Origin: Chara braunii
Taxonomy: Eukaryota; Streptophyta; Charophyceae; Charales; Characeae
Reading direction: 5' to 3'
DNA length: 34,148 nt
Assembly (NCBI GenBank): GCA_003427395.1
Contig: BFEA01000013.1
Span: 4,751,907 to 4,786,054 of the forward strand
The position numbers were made by a program, and so were the translations under genes. The first letter of the stretch is position 1; every line of letters starts with the position of its first letter. A model generated the notes under the pieces. The model was not told where the DNA came from. It did no database searches and worked only from the letters and a program-made list of their open reading frames with translations. Shown in pieces: positions 9,996 to 20,130 of this stretch.

Positions 9996-10737
9996 CGCAA
10001 GTGTACAGCAGATCTGGAATCAGAATGTATCCTGGTTCAGAGGCAGGATCAGTCTGCTGATTCCTGACAATCGGGCCAAAAATCGGGTCCTGCGGCAATA
10101 ACTGGGCAATTGTCTGATGGGTGCTCTCTCCAAAAGTATGAGTAGAGGAGATCAGGCAGAGAGCGTCAGGCCTACAAGAAAGGGCGTCTTCTACACGGTT
10201 GTAGCAGCCCTTCTTGTGTTTCAGTTCAAAGTCAAACAGATCAATGAACTGAATATAGCGCGCAAGCTTGTCGTTCAGTTCCCCTTGGGTCTTCATCCAC
10301 TGTAAGGTGGAGTAATCTGAATAGATCTGAAAGTCTCTGCCCATGAGGAAATACTTCCAATGCTTTAGCACTGACACTAGAGCATACAACTCTTTCTCGT
10401 ACGTAGAATCCTGCAACTTCTTTACTTTAATCTTCTTACTCATATACTCAACTGACTGCAGACCATGCCCACCATCCTGCTGAAGTACTGCCCCAACCCC
10501 ATACTAGCTAGCATCAGTAGTTAGTACGAAGGGCAGCGTAAGGTCAGGTAACTTCAGAACAGGTGCACGCATCAAGGCCTCCTTGAGGCGTGTGAAAGCC
10601 TGCTGACAATCTGATGTCCAAAGAAAGTGGGTGTCTTTCTTTGTGAGATCAGTCAGGGGTGCATCAATAGCAGAAAAGTTCTTAACAAACTTTCTGTAAT
10701 ATGATGCGAGGCCCAAGAATGACCGGACATCACGCAC
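9996..10737 (-). pseudogene. RT connection and RNase H of element B, fused to a truncated integrase start
   Basis: The frame holds VRSFLGLASYYRKFVKNFS (RT thumb/connection), then RNase H starting TTDAS (first catalytic Asp), YEKELYAL (Glu) and IYSDYSTLQW (Asp). It then passes through CYNRVEDALSCRPD into the linker of the integrase (about 10010-10040, ending near LCIPQDRHL). There the integrase zinc finger and catalytic core are missing and the sequence resumes in another frame at the C-terminal region. A TAG at 10504-10506 splits TDAS from YGVGAVLQQ, where a Gln codon is plausible. Confidence 0.85.
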
Positions 10738-11195
10738 TGTGGTAGGTTGTGGCCAGTTCTAAATCACAGCAACCTTGGTTGCTTCAGGAGCTAGCCCTTT
10801 CCAGAGATTACATGTCCCAGATAAGTCACAGAAGTCACTCCAAAGGAGGAATTTTCCCGGTTGATCTTATACTGGGCCTCATGTCGTACCTGGAGAACCA
10901 GAGCCAGATGCTGCGCATGCTCCTCGACAGATCGACTGAATATCAGGATATCATCCAAGTATACAACTACAAACTTGTCCAGGCAAGGCCTGAGTATGCG
11001 ATGCATCTCTGTCTCGAATGTGTCAGGGGCATCCCAAAGACCGAAAGGCATGCCCAGGTACTCATAGGTGTCGTATCTGGTCTTTAAGGTTGTCTTGTGG
11101 ACATCGCCTTCAGCCATCTCAATCTGGTGGTAGCCAAATTTGAGGTCGATCTTGCTAAAGATTGTGCAACCCTGCACCATATCCAGCAGATCATA
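10738..11195 (-). pseudogene. Reverse transcriptase palm of element B
   Basis: The frame carries DLLD, FSKIDLKFGYHQI, the motif FGLWDAPDTFE (family consensus FGLTNAPATFQ) and the catalytic YLDD box at 10950-10961, ending in VTYLGHVISGKG. A frameshift near 10791 and a TAG at 10759-10761 (between VI and NWPQP, where Gln is usual) interrupt the path to the thumb. The N-terminal fingers are missing because the sequence ends at the junction near 11193. Confidence 0.88.
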
Positions 11196-11592
11196 TCATC
11201 AAATCTCGATTCGGCCGAATGATCGCTACAAATCCGCGTTCAAGACGCGGTACGGGCATTTTGAGTGGGTGGTCATGCCTTTTGGCCTCACCGACGGCCC
11301 GGTGACCTTTCAAGCGGCAATGACTAACGAGTTTCGTGAAATGTTGGACCGGTTCGTGCTGGTCTACTTAGACGATATTCTCGTCTATAGCCGGACATTG
11401 GAGGATCATCTTGGGCATCTTCGACGAGTGTTGGAGATGCTCCGCCGCGCCAAGTACAAGGCCAACCGCGACAAGTGCGAATTTGTCCGGCAAGAGCTGG
11501 AATACTTGGGCCATTTTGTCACACCGGAGGGCATCAGTCCGCTATCGGACAAGATTCAAGCCATCCAAGAGTGGTTGGAGCCTCGGAACCAC
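11193..11592 (+). pseudogene. Element C: reverse transcriptase fragment, plus strand
   Basis: Open plus-strand frame from SYHQISIRP through KSAFKTRYGHFEWVVMPFG and TFQAAM to the catalytic YLDD box (11365-11376), then EYLGHFVTPEGI and IQEWLEPRN. This is a Ty3/gypsy RT palm and thumb of a different family from A and B. It starts and ends without the rest of pol: the left end is the head-to-head junction with element B, and at about 11592 the frame runs into unrelated sequence and stops at 11611-11613. No stop occurs inside the RT portion, so this fragment may be younger than A and B. Confidence 0.88.
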
Positions 11593-11654
11593 TCATCTGA
11601 AGACAAAATTTGAGAGTGACTTTATTTATTGGATCTAGTTGTGTTGCGGAGGCC

Positions 11655-12097
11655 GGGCGAACGCATAAGTTGCGGGTTGTTCAGTCACACACGCTTGTTG
11701 CTGTTTAGGCGGAGCTAGACTACTCATAAGTTGAGTAGCCTAGTTTTATGCTATATGTCACTGCATGGGCTGGTCGGACACAACATAAGTTGTTGTGTTC
11801 TGTTCATATGCCTTTTGTCGTTGTTCAGGCTAAGGCTGACCCCTTATAAGTTGAGGAGGTTCAATTTTTTTTGTGTATGCCGAAAGTTCAAGCTGGTCAG
11901 CCTCACCATAAGTTGGTGCGGCCCGGTCATACGCCTTATGTCAATCGTTTAGGCAGAAACTGGTCACACCATAAGTTGGTGTGGTTTGGTCCTATGTCTT
12001 ACGTATATTTGTTTTACCAGGTTAGGGCACCATAAGTTGGTGTGGCCTAGCCATATAAACTGGCAGGTCAGTCACATCCATAAGTTGGGTTGGCTGA
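11655..12097. repeat. Array of eight hairpins with invariant core and covarying stems
   Basis: The nonamer CATAAGTTG occurs at 11664, 11725, 11784, 11907, 11970, 12031 and 12079, with a variant (TATAAGTTG) at 11845. Spacing is 59-63 bp, except 48 before the last. Each is the centre of an inverted repeat: loop TAAGT closed by CA/TG, with stems of 4-8 bp that differ between units, such as CTACTCA/TGAGTAG, ACACAACA/TGTTGTGT and CACACCA/TGGTGTG. The third pair from the loop is G-C, T-A, A-T or C-G in different units, so paired positions change together. Some units have an outer stem as well (CTAG/CTAG in unit 2; TCAGTCA/TGGCTGA in unit 8). Linkers between hairpins are poorly conserved. Either strand can form the hairpins. 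Confidence 0.85.
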
Positions 12098-12497
12098 TCC
12101 TATGTCTTATGTAAGGAAGGGTAAAAAGGGAATAACGAGACTTTTTTGAACGAACTATGTGACCTGGAAAGGAATCTGTGGGTTGGTGAGAGATGTTGTT
12201 GTGCTCACCTATGTACGTTTCTTTTGGGGTATCTCTGGGGATTTCCTTTTTTGATAGCTTAGTCGCTTTAGATGCTCGTCGAGTGTTGGAGCTATAGGTA
12301 GACGAGGTGGATGATGGGAAGCTTGGGATATGATAGGACTGACCTTGTTGGAAGTTAGGAGTAGTGATGGCTCACGATACCATCTTCAAAAGGGGGTTCG
12401 TGTAAACTATCTCCAGTTCTACTATCAAGTGAGTGTCAGAAGTTAGTCCCAAGTATAGTTGTACTTTGTCTTTGCAATTTAAACTTTGTATAAATCT
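12098..12497. other. Unassigned stretch right of the hairpin array
   Basis: No coding sequence, RNA gene or repeat that I can support. Confidence 0.5.
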
Positions 12498-12710
12498 TGG
12501 CAGTCTCCGGTTCCTACGGGAAGCGCTGCCGAAATTTTTACAAATGTGAAGAAGTTGGTCATTTTTAGACTCCAAGAAATTTTAAAAAGACACTTTTTCC
12601 TACGGGAAGCGCTGCCGAAATTTTGTAGAATCTGAAGAGTTAGATTATTTTCTGCTAGGCAGAATTTGGCAATCCATCCTGTCTAGGGGAGATGCTGCCA
12701 AAATTGTTAG
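12498..12710. repeat. Degenerate tandem repeat of about 85 bp
   Basis: The motif CTACGGGAAGCGCTGCCGAA at 12514 recurs at 12600 and, with changes, at 12683 (CTAGGGGAGATGCTGCCAAA). Periods are 86 and 83 bp, and flanking TTGGCA...TCC sequence also recurs. About two and a half units. Confidence 0.8.
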
Positions 12711-13440
12711 TGATTTCTGGGATCCATTAAGAGAAGATGAGGAAGAGGTTAATAGAGTTAGGCCTAGACATGGAGCACGTTCCCCTTAAACATAGTTTTG
12801 TCCGTTTTTGTCTGGAATGCGATACAGGTCTACGAATTCGATTGAAGGCTTAACTCGTTCGGCCTAATCCTACAAAAGATCATTCTTTTGTTAGCACTGA
12901 TAACAGGTCGGTTGTCGATTCATCGGTTTTCGACTCAACTCCAATCCACTCTTACCACTCAACCTAAAAACTTTAGCCTTGTGGTTTGATTTCGTTGTGT
13001 TTTTACCCGGACTTTATTAGAATGGCCATTTAATAAAAATGCTGAGTATTTTATTTTGAGAGTTGCACAAAGAGTGAGGCTTGTATGGCTAAAGCGAGGG
13101 GTGTGAGTGCAAAGAATGGTTGAAGTTGACCCCGTGTAGTGCATGAACTTTTGGTTGAATCTTTGATGTGATTGCAAGTATGTTTGGTGATTCGGACTTT
13201 GGATTTGACTGCGTACGATCACTTAAGTATATATGGCTAAGAGGAGTCCCACTGTGATTGTGAGAAGTGATCGTCACATATTTATAACCTTCTATATATA
13301 TGTACATACATACGCGTTGGATGTTCGCGCGACCTATTGTGACCGTGTGCAAGAGTTAAACAGATTTTACTTTGAGAGAAAAAGGAGATTCCCCTTTTAT
13401 CCCTTTGCTTTTTATAATTTTACAGTTGGACGTTATAGTC
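12711..13440. other. Unassigned AT-richer stretch
   Basis: No supportable gene or repeat. Short open frames on both strands show no domain I recognise. Confidence 0.5.
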
Positions 13441-13860
13441 CGTGGCAGCTGTCAAAGTCAAACCCCTTGAGTTCTCTCCATGCCCTGGATGGTGGAACTG
13501 GTCTCCAGGGCAATAAGAGACGATTGCCACCACAGGTATGAACCTGTGTACCACCCACTCTCCACAGGGTGCACAAGAGGGTGTAGTGATCAACCACCTT
13601 GGCGGTTGTCTAGCGTCGACCCCTAAAGGCGCGTGCCAGCCGACACTTGAGTGTCGAAATATGACCTCTGAGATCATTCAGGGTCGCATGATTTTGGGTA
13701 CTACAAAGTACTCCATCGTAACGACTGCTTGTGTATGCTTGCATGGCTTGTCGATATGAGAAAGCCTTGCGCCCCCATGATCTTATCTTAAGTCTCACGC
13801 GCGGCGCCTAACCGACTTCCATTTTAAAAGGTTATGGGCCGGACACTGAAGGGACTAGGA
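13441..13860. other. Unassigned stretch with two hairpins
   Basis: Contains inverted repeats GCCCTGGA/TCCAGGGC (13482-13511, 14-nt loop) and CACAGGT/ACCTGTG (13531-13548, 4-nt loop). They stand close together and could belong to a structured transcript or a small element, but I see no recognisable RNA family and no gene. Confidence 0.45.
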
Positions 13861-13915
13861 TTGTTGTTGTGTTGTTGTGTTGTTGTGTTGTTGTGTTGTT
13901 GTGTTGTTGTGTTGT
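13861..13915. repeat. (GTGTTGTT)n minisatellite
   Basis: About six to seven copies of an 8-bp unit. The minus strand yields a Gln/His/Asn/Thr repeat peptide that is only a by-product. Confidence 0.95.
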
Positions 13916-14829
13916 TTGTTTTGTGTCCCTCTGTGCGTGTGAGTGTTGTGGTGTAACGCGTGGTATGTAGGATGCGTCCTAGTCGACCGACGACGAGTCG
14001 TGCTTGGGACCTCAGCCCCCCAATGCGTCGATTCGCGTGCGGGTCCAATTGAGGGGCGTTGACTGCGCGTACCCCCTATGCTACAGCGAACGAGAAACGC
14101 CCTCAGTCGGTCCACCTCTGCGATTGCATACGAAAAGCTTTCGCACGTGGTTCGGTAGCTCGGCGGGGATACGCCCACCCAAGGGATGGTGATAGCTCCC
14201 GCGGGTGGAGGTAAGACGTGCCTTGCGTGACCCTATCCTGTCGTAGGGGCTCGCGAGAGGTACGGCTGGCGCAGTCGGCCGGAGCAGCAACCCGCGCTCT
14301 ACGACGAAGTCCTGCAAAATCCTGCGTGACGTGGCTGGGAGGGTCCCCCTGCGGGACCGATGCGCCCGACACTGCCCTCTCCTGCCAAATGCGCCACCGA
14401 GAAGAATGTCGTCTCTCAAGATAGAGCGCACACGACTCGTCACCAAAGAGAGGACACTCAAGTTGGACTCACTTCTTCGCGGTAAGAAGAGATTGAGAGG
14501 GTAGATAAGGAATGGGAACAACGTACCTGAAGATAGCTGCCCCCAACCACATATTTCTCACCAATTGGGCTGACCTGCATTTCGATGACCGGTCATTAGC
14601 CTCGGTACCACCCACAACGCAATGCAGTGCCACCTCAGCCAAAATGCCACGTCAGCATACTCTCATCATCATGCATACACCCGCTGTCGCCACAACCTTC
14701 CAGCAGCTGACCTCTCCACATAGGCCCCGCTAATCAACCAGCGCCGAAGTATCCTTACTGCACATGAAGCATTGTCAGTGCACCAAGTCACAATGTCACC
14801 GGTGCGAGGTAAGCGGCGATCACCAACCA
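13916..14829. other. Unassigned GC-rich stretch
   Basis: Several overlapping open frames occur on both strands (the longest is 146 codons, minus, 14081-14521), as expected in GC-rich DNA. None shows a domain, a signal or a codon pattern that I can support. No rRNA or tRNA that I recognise. Confidence 0.45.
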
Positions 14830-14840
14830 GCTCCGATACC
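14830..14840 (-). promoter_or_regulatory. Possible primer-binding site of an unidentified LTR element
   Basis: The minus strand reads GGTATCGGAGC preceded by TTC, one base from the usual TGGTATCAGAGC and sharing the G variant seen in element D (TGGTATCGGAGCC). If real, a 5' LTR would lie to its right (from about 14843), but no second LTR copy is seen in the window. Confidence 0.3.
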
Positions 14841-16333
14841 GAATTGCAAGGAATATGAGTGTGAGCGATATACATAAAACCAAGTTGTGAAATCACACAG
14901 CTGAACAAGTAGTCGTGTCCCAAGCAGAGAGTACAAATGCACCGAGAAAACCATCCATATAGAGCAATACAATGAAGTAATGAGCCAATGTCCAAGGCTG
15001 TAGGCCACACCAACACAGTATCCAAAGTCGCTCTCTCCTGTTTGGCGCTCGGCGCCCAGCCTACTCTACCTGACTAGCCTACCTACAGCCGGTTCACTCA
15101 ACAGGATCACTTCGACTCTCGAAGACCAATGTACATGACTGCCAACACCATCACCGACCTCTCTTCATGTACCGGGTACGTATCTCATCACCCTCAATCA
15201 GACCTTGATTACCCCACACGCGCCTCCTTCCCTGAAGACCACCTGATCATCCGCTGTACCCCCGGGCGCCTAGCAGCCCGGCTATGGCTGCCTGCGCCCC
15301 GCTGCCCTGCAGCGCCCCACTTCACCTCTCGCGCCCCGTCAGCGCCCTTGGCAGCAGCGCAGCATCAAGCGAGAGCGCAGCAGCACTTCCGCATTGCCAG
15401 CGCTGGCCAGAATGCCTGGCCTGGGCTACTTCCTTCCTTTTGTGGAAGTGGCAGCCTCTTGGATGCTGCGTGTGGCCTGGCTGGAAGCTTCCAGTAGCTT
15501 CCGGTTGGGTCCCAGACCATGCGCCCAGGCCCGAGACTACAGTTGAGGGCCTGGGCCCTTTGCAGTTAGGCACGGCCTGAGTCTCAGGACTTGGGCTGTT
15601 TGCTGCATCTGTGCAGGGCTCCCAGGCAGGTGCGTTGGCACTACCGCTTTTGCAAAGGCCGAAGGCCTGCTTCCCAATGTATCGGCCCTGCTTTGTGTAT
15701 GTGTGCCCAGGCGCAACTGTCAAGGCCTGGGCCAACTGTATGACACAGCAATGTGAGGCTCACGCGTCTTCCCAACCAACTGGTGTGCTGCGAGAGCCTG
15801 AATACCCACATATGGAAATGTCGAATTTTGTCTTTGACGAATATTCAGGCCCGCCTTCACTTAGGGCGGGCACTTGGCTTGCTGGGGGCCTTAGCCCAGA
15901 ACAATGTGATGTCTGATAGGGCCCCTTGAGGGCTTGTTCCTCACAGTACTAATTCTGATTAGTTTGTTGTTCTGTGTATGAACACTAATCTGAATTTTTT
16001 TTTTTTCATTTTATGTGAAAAGATATTCACTGGTCAAGGTTGAGTCGGTTGGGTGTCAATAACTGGTTTCAGTCCCTGCACCTGCTGAAATCGGTCCTTC
16101 TCAGACTTGGAACTAAGGACTGAACTGACGAATGGAAATTGGCAGATCAGTCAAGAGTGCCCCTGGATATGCAGTCCTCTGGGTCAGTCTTGTCGATCAA
16201 CGTCAGTCCTATGAGTTAGTCAGAGTGCGGTCCGAGTGAATCCGTAAAAAAATTGTTTGAGTCTCAAATCAGTACTCTATTCCATATTGGGCAGGATAGT
16301 ATCAACCTTTGACCACTGCTACGTTTATCTTAT
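14841..16333. other. Unassigned stretch, possibly LTR or leader sequence
   Basis: The part 15240-15930 is GC-rich with many GCCC and GGCC words; the part 15950-16330 is AT-richer with a T run at about 15995-16007. It lies between a possible minus-strand PBS (14830) and the plus-strand gag at 16334, so it may hold LTR or leader DNA of one or both, but no repeat partner is present. No gene is supported. Confidence 0.4.
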
Positions 16334-17860
16334 TTGATCGAAAAGAACCGTGGGCATAATTCAATCAGTGAGGGGAGGGGCCTCAAACATCTGATTGAAC
16401 AGAAAGTTGAGGAGGTGAGGAGCGCTGCAGAGGCAGTTGGTTCAGAGATGGAGAGGTTGAAAAAGGAGGTGGCAGAAGAAACCATAAACCTGCAATCAAA
16501 CAGCAAGGGGCACACCTCCTGGGAAGACAGGACGATGGAGGGCACACTGTCCAGCATTGAAGCCAAACTGTCCTCCCTTGTTGATTCGTTTGACATATTT
16601 TTTGCAGACATCTGTCTGCGTTTTCTTCCTCCTATTTCCCCGCCTACTCCTATTTCCCCACCTACTCCTAGTCCTACACCTCAGGTTACACCCCATTCCC
16701 ATGCACGGTCCTCTGATGCTGCATCGTCCCAAGCCAGTAGCCCCAAGAGCAAACCAACTATACCTCAACGGTGCAGCCTCTGCAGCTTGTGGTCGGGCAC
16801 CCTGTTACTCCTGGTGAAAAAGTGACGGCAGGCTCAAACCGACAGAAATTGAGGCACCCCAAGACAACACAACCTGATACATTCACCGGAAATAACCCCA
16901 AAGTGGATGTAGAAGATTGGACTACCTCGATGAGATGGTACCTCGAGGAACTCACTTGGCCAGAGGTTACCAAGGCGCCACGGTGGCCCGCTTGGGAGGG
17001 CCTGCACTGCAGTGGGCTACTTCTGAGGCCAATAAGGCCCAAAAACAGCTGGCCGACTGGGCTGTTACAACAGGATTGGGCCATATATTTAAGGGTCTGG
17101 AAGAGAGGTTCGCCGATCGAGAGAGAGCCAAGGAAGCTGCTGCAGAGCTTGTGAGGTTAGGCCAATCACAATGGCAGGGATCCCTCTCCAAGCTCTACGC
17201 AGTTTGGGAAAGACTAACCTCTACCCCTGGGTTATCTATATCAGACCAGGACAAATTGCAGTTGTTTATCCAGGCTACCCCCGTAACCTATGTACAGACC
17301 CTATTTTGCTGCAGGTCACAAGGAATGGAGGGCCTTTGGCAGAGCAGCCTTGGATCTGGAGGCCAAACTCCAAATCGAGTCCGCTTCCCAAAAGGGAAGC
17401 ACCTCGCCTTCTCAGAGTCAGAGGAAGAGTAAAGGGAGGTGGCACGTGATGGAGTCTGAGGAAGACTCTGCAGGCTTTGACCAGAGAGGATTGACTCCCT
17501 CAGTTGGTCAAGGTGGAGGAGGCTTCCCAGACCAGGCTTTTCAGACTTTTACTTAGGAACTGCTGAGCACCACAAAGGGCGCCAATCAGATTCAGAGACA
17601 AAGGTCCCCCTCTCCTACGGGATCTGGCAAACGCCCCTGTAGGCTGCAGAAACAAAATCTGCCTAAGTTTGTCAAATGTCCAGCTAACCCTAGGGATCCT
17701 TTCATCCTCCCATGGAGGGATTTGCGCATCTCAGACGGGCTGTGGCAAAAAGGAAGGATGCTGGTGTCTGCCTCAGATGTGCAGGGCAACATTTTGTCAA
17801 GTACTGCCCGTCCTGGGGCCACCACCACTTTGGAACCTGAAGCAGACTCTGTTGACTTAG
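16334..17860 (+). pseudogene. Element E: decayed retrotransposon gag
   Basis: Plus-strand frames in succession. 16334-16825 begins with an acidic/basic stretch of coiled-coil character (VEEVRSAAEAVGSEMERLKKE) followed by a Pro/Ser/Thr-rich linker. Around 16870-17290 is a gag core with FTGNNPKVDVEDW, ARLGGPALQW and LEERFADRERA. 17290-17556 is a Ser/Gly-rich tail. A zinc-knuckle remnant, CLRCAGQHFVKYC, lies at 17769-17807; its spacing is CX2CX3HX4C, one residue short of the normal CX2CX4HX4C. At least three frameshifts separate these pieces. There is no recognisable protease or RT downstream, so the element is truncated or has been disrupted. Confidence 0.8.
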
Positions 17861-18286
17861 TCCCCTGTCGATGAAAGCAGGGTCAGATTCCAGTAAGTTT
17901 TGTTTGTTGATTGTGCTTGTGTGATCAGCCACATTGGACCTGATCCCTTAGCTGATCACCTTGACTTGCCTGTACATCACCTGTGCTTCAGGAAGAATTC
18001 ACTAAGTTCCGGGCAGATTCAATTTCGCAAACACCGCGGATAGACAGACTGTTGATTGGACTGAATTCATATTTTTCTGAAGATGAATCAGCGCCAAGCT
18101 TGTTTGTAGTTTGACAAGAATTTTGCAGCGGGTTCACATTGAATGCTTTTCTGACTACCCCCTCATATATGATTGAATGACCTGTGTTTAGAGAAAGTAT
18201 GATTAATGCAGATCCTACTTCATATTCTCACACACAGTCCTGATTGATTGCTCTCACAGGTACAAGTTAGATATCCTCTGTACTTC
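17861..18286. other. Unassigned sequence left of the LINE
   Basis: AT-richer DNA with no supportable gene. It was contiguous with 21079 onward before the LINE inserted, and may be the continuation of element E. Confidence 0.45.
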
Positions 18287-18299
18287 TCGATGTTTGCAT
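18287..18299. repeat. Target-site duplication of the LINE (left copy)
   Basis: TCGATGTTTGCAT, identical to 21066-21078, directly abutting the poly(T) tract. The last T may belong to either the duplication or the tail. Confidence 0.93.
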
Positions 18300-18326
18300 T
18301 TTTTTTTTTTTATTTTTTTTTTTTTT
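18299..18326 (-). other. Poly(A) tail of the LINE
   Basis: 28-base T tract on the plus strand with one interrupting A (18312), immediately next to the left target-site duplication. Confidence 0.95.
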
Positions 18327-19059
18327 ACAAAACTGGACCTTATGGCCCAGGCTCCTTTTCCATTCCGGGGAGCATCAGTCCGGTTCCTACTCCACCGGCA
18401 AGTCAAAAGGATAATACATCATAATTACAGACACACGCTTCCTTTCGTACAGCCGAAGGACCCCTGACCAGCATTGATTGCTCCATCCATATGGAGGATT
18501 GACTGTCAGCTTGCCGTACTATACCCTTTCCTCTCAGGTCTACCACACTAACCTGCCGTATAGGGCCCAAATACCAAGAAAGGATATAGCCACTTCCACA
18601 ACCCCCACCCCTCAACACGCCCTGAACCCCCATATTTTTTGACTAGGTAGATGCAACATTTCCCTTTCTCCTGAAACCCCTTAATGTCTACCAATCAGCC
18701 TCTACCCCGTCTCCGTTGATTCGGTCCGGCCCTAACCTCAGCCATCTTGACCAGTTACCATCTGCCTAAGACTGGCCAAACCCTTCAAACATAAGCCCCT
18801 GAGCCGTTACCTGAAGATTAAGATCCTTAAACCCTAAACCCTCCCCTATTCCTCCTAACAGCACCCCTTCCCTATTGTACCTCCACTGGTAAGACCCTGA
18901 TACTGAGATCCCAGGGTAGTTTTTAAGTTTCCCTCCAACTGTAGAGCGTGTAAGGCCGTTTGACTTATCGATGATGATGGGAGCCATCTGTTCCACCCTA
19001 TCTCAGCATCTTAAACCCTTCCGATTGTGTGTCTGGTGTGGTACAGTCTTTGTCGTGAC
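18327..19059 (-). other. 3' untranslated region of the LINE
   Basis: Sequence between the stop of the zf-RVT frame and the poly(A) tail. No gene. It contains two adjacent CCCTAAA-like units (18832-18842) that are too few to call telomeric. Confidence 0.7.
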
Positions 19060-20130
19060 TCACTCACCTAGCGCCCGATACCTGATGTGCCCCTTCATCA
19101 CTTCAGTTCCCCTGCCCATCCGCCGCTGGTCTGTTTCCGAGTTGTGCCAGTCTTTCCAGCACACTCTGTCATTCTGTAACTCAGCCACCTTACCATTCGG
19201 CAGCCATTGCGTGGTGAACTTCTTCCTGACCTTTTCTCGCTGCTCCTCATCCTCAGGCATCGACTGTTTTAACCTCTGCCATCTGCAGAGAATTTCAGCC
19301 TGTAGCATATATCTCGTCTCTGCCCATACCTTATCTCTTGGGTTGGAGAGTCCTTCGATAGTTCTGCAGCACCTCTCCTTCCAGATGATCCATAACGTTA
19401 TTTTCCTGATCAGGCCGAACCACCATCTTTCCGTCTTTTGAAGCTGATCCGGGATGTTAGTCCAGAGGAGGATTTGGATAGGGTGTTCGGGGAAGGGGGG
19501 ATGGAAAAGGGAATCCCAGAGGGTTGAGGCCCGTGCCCAGTAGTCCGTCGCCTCGCTACATTGGATTAGGCAGTGAACTATGTCCTCTTGAACCCCTTCT
19601 GCACAGACTGTGCATAGGTCTGAGCTAGTGAGGTCAGTTTTATGTCGTCTTATATGCAGCCATTGATTCATTGGCAGTGTTGCATAGGTGATAAGCCAAT
19701 GAAGGCTTCTGATTTTTGTAGGTCTGATTGACTTGCATTTCTTCCAAGGGATCTGTGTAATTTTATTGGCTTCCTGGCCTATTAGTTTCTGCCATCTGCT
19801 TTTGATTATGGGGTCTGGGTCCTTAGTTTTGATTAGAAGTTTGTAACCGAGTTTGACTGTGTATTCGTATATGGGGACAGTACAATTGATATTCTTCTCC
19901 CTGTCTGGTGTCCAGGTCCACTTTGCCGGGTCGAATTCCAAATTCTGGACTGGCGTGTCTGGCCTGAAGATTGGTTTGGGCCACGATCCGAGTACTCTTA
20001 TTTTCCTAAGCAGAAAGGAGTCCATGACTACTAATTCCACCTCTTTATTTAGAATGAATGGCATGTCGTGCGTGGATGGGGAAATTGGGAAGGAGGAGAA
20101 AAAAGTTGTAGTGATCAATCCCGGTTGCAT
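19060..20130 (-). pseudogene. LINE ORF2 C-terminus with zf-RVT domain
   Basis: A 356-codon frame. Residues about 128-200 match the reverse-transcriptase zinc-binding (zf-RVT) domain of plant LINE ORF2: IPWKKCKSIRPTKIRSLHWL, then LPMNQWLHIRRH, then the metal ligands C173, C176, H186 and C191 (CTVC...HCLIQC). This domain follows the RT in the ORF2 protein and is thought to bind nucleic acid. The following segment, up to about residue 290, includes WIIWKERCCRT, typical of the region after zf-RVT. The frame continues upstream without a break to 20280, where a TGA (20281-20283) cuts it off from the rest of ORF2, so the M at 20130 is not a true start. Confidence 0.9.

Larger units (their letters stand above)
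9593..11195 (-). mobile_element. Element B: chromovirus remnant lacking the integrase core
   Basis: Minus-strand order is RT, RNase H, then directly the integrase C-terminal region with a chromodomain. The gag, protease, RT N-terminus and most of integrase are absent. The right end stops within the DDLLD motif of RT and abuts element C in opposite orientation. No LTR pair is visible in the window. Confidence 0.85.

Noticed and set aside
10861-11087. Plus-strand open frames opposite the RT of element B
   Set aside because: Antisense shadows of the RT coding strand; no domain of their own.
11655-12097. CRISPR-like array reading of the regular repeats
   Set aside because: The repeated core is only 9 bp, stems vary, linkers are related instead of unique, there are no cas genes, and the surroundings are eukaryotic retrotransposons.
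14081-14521. 146-codon minus-strand open frame in GC-rich DNA
   Set aside because: No domain, several overlapping frames of similar length on both strands, and no support for transcription.
15129-15735. Overlapping open frames on both strands in GC-rich DNA (98-137 codons)
   Set aside because: Low-complexity Ala/Pro/Gly composition and no recognisable domain; expected in GC-rich sequence.
18830-18843. CCCTAAACCCT, plant telomere-like
   Set aside because: Under two units; expected by chance, and inside the LINE 3' region.
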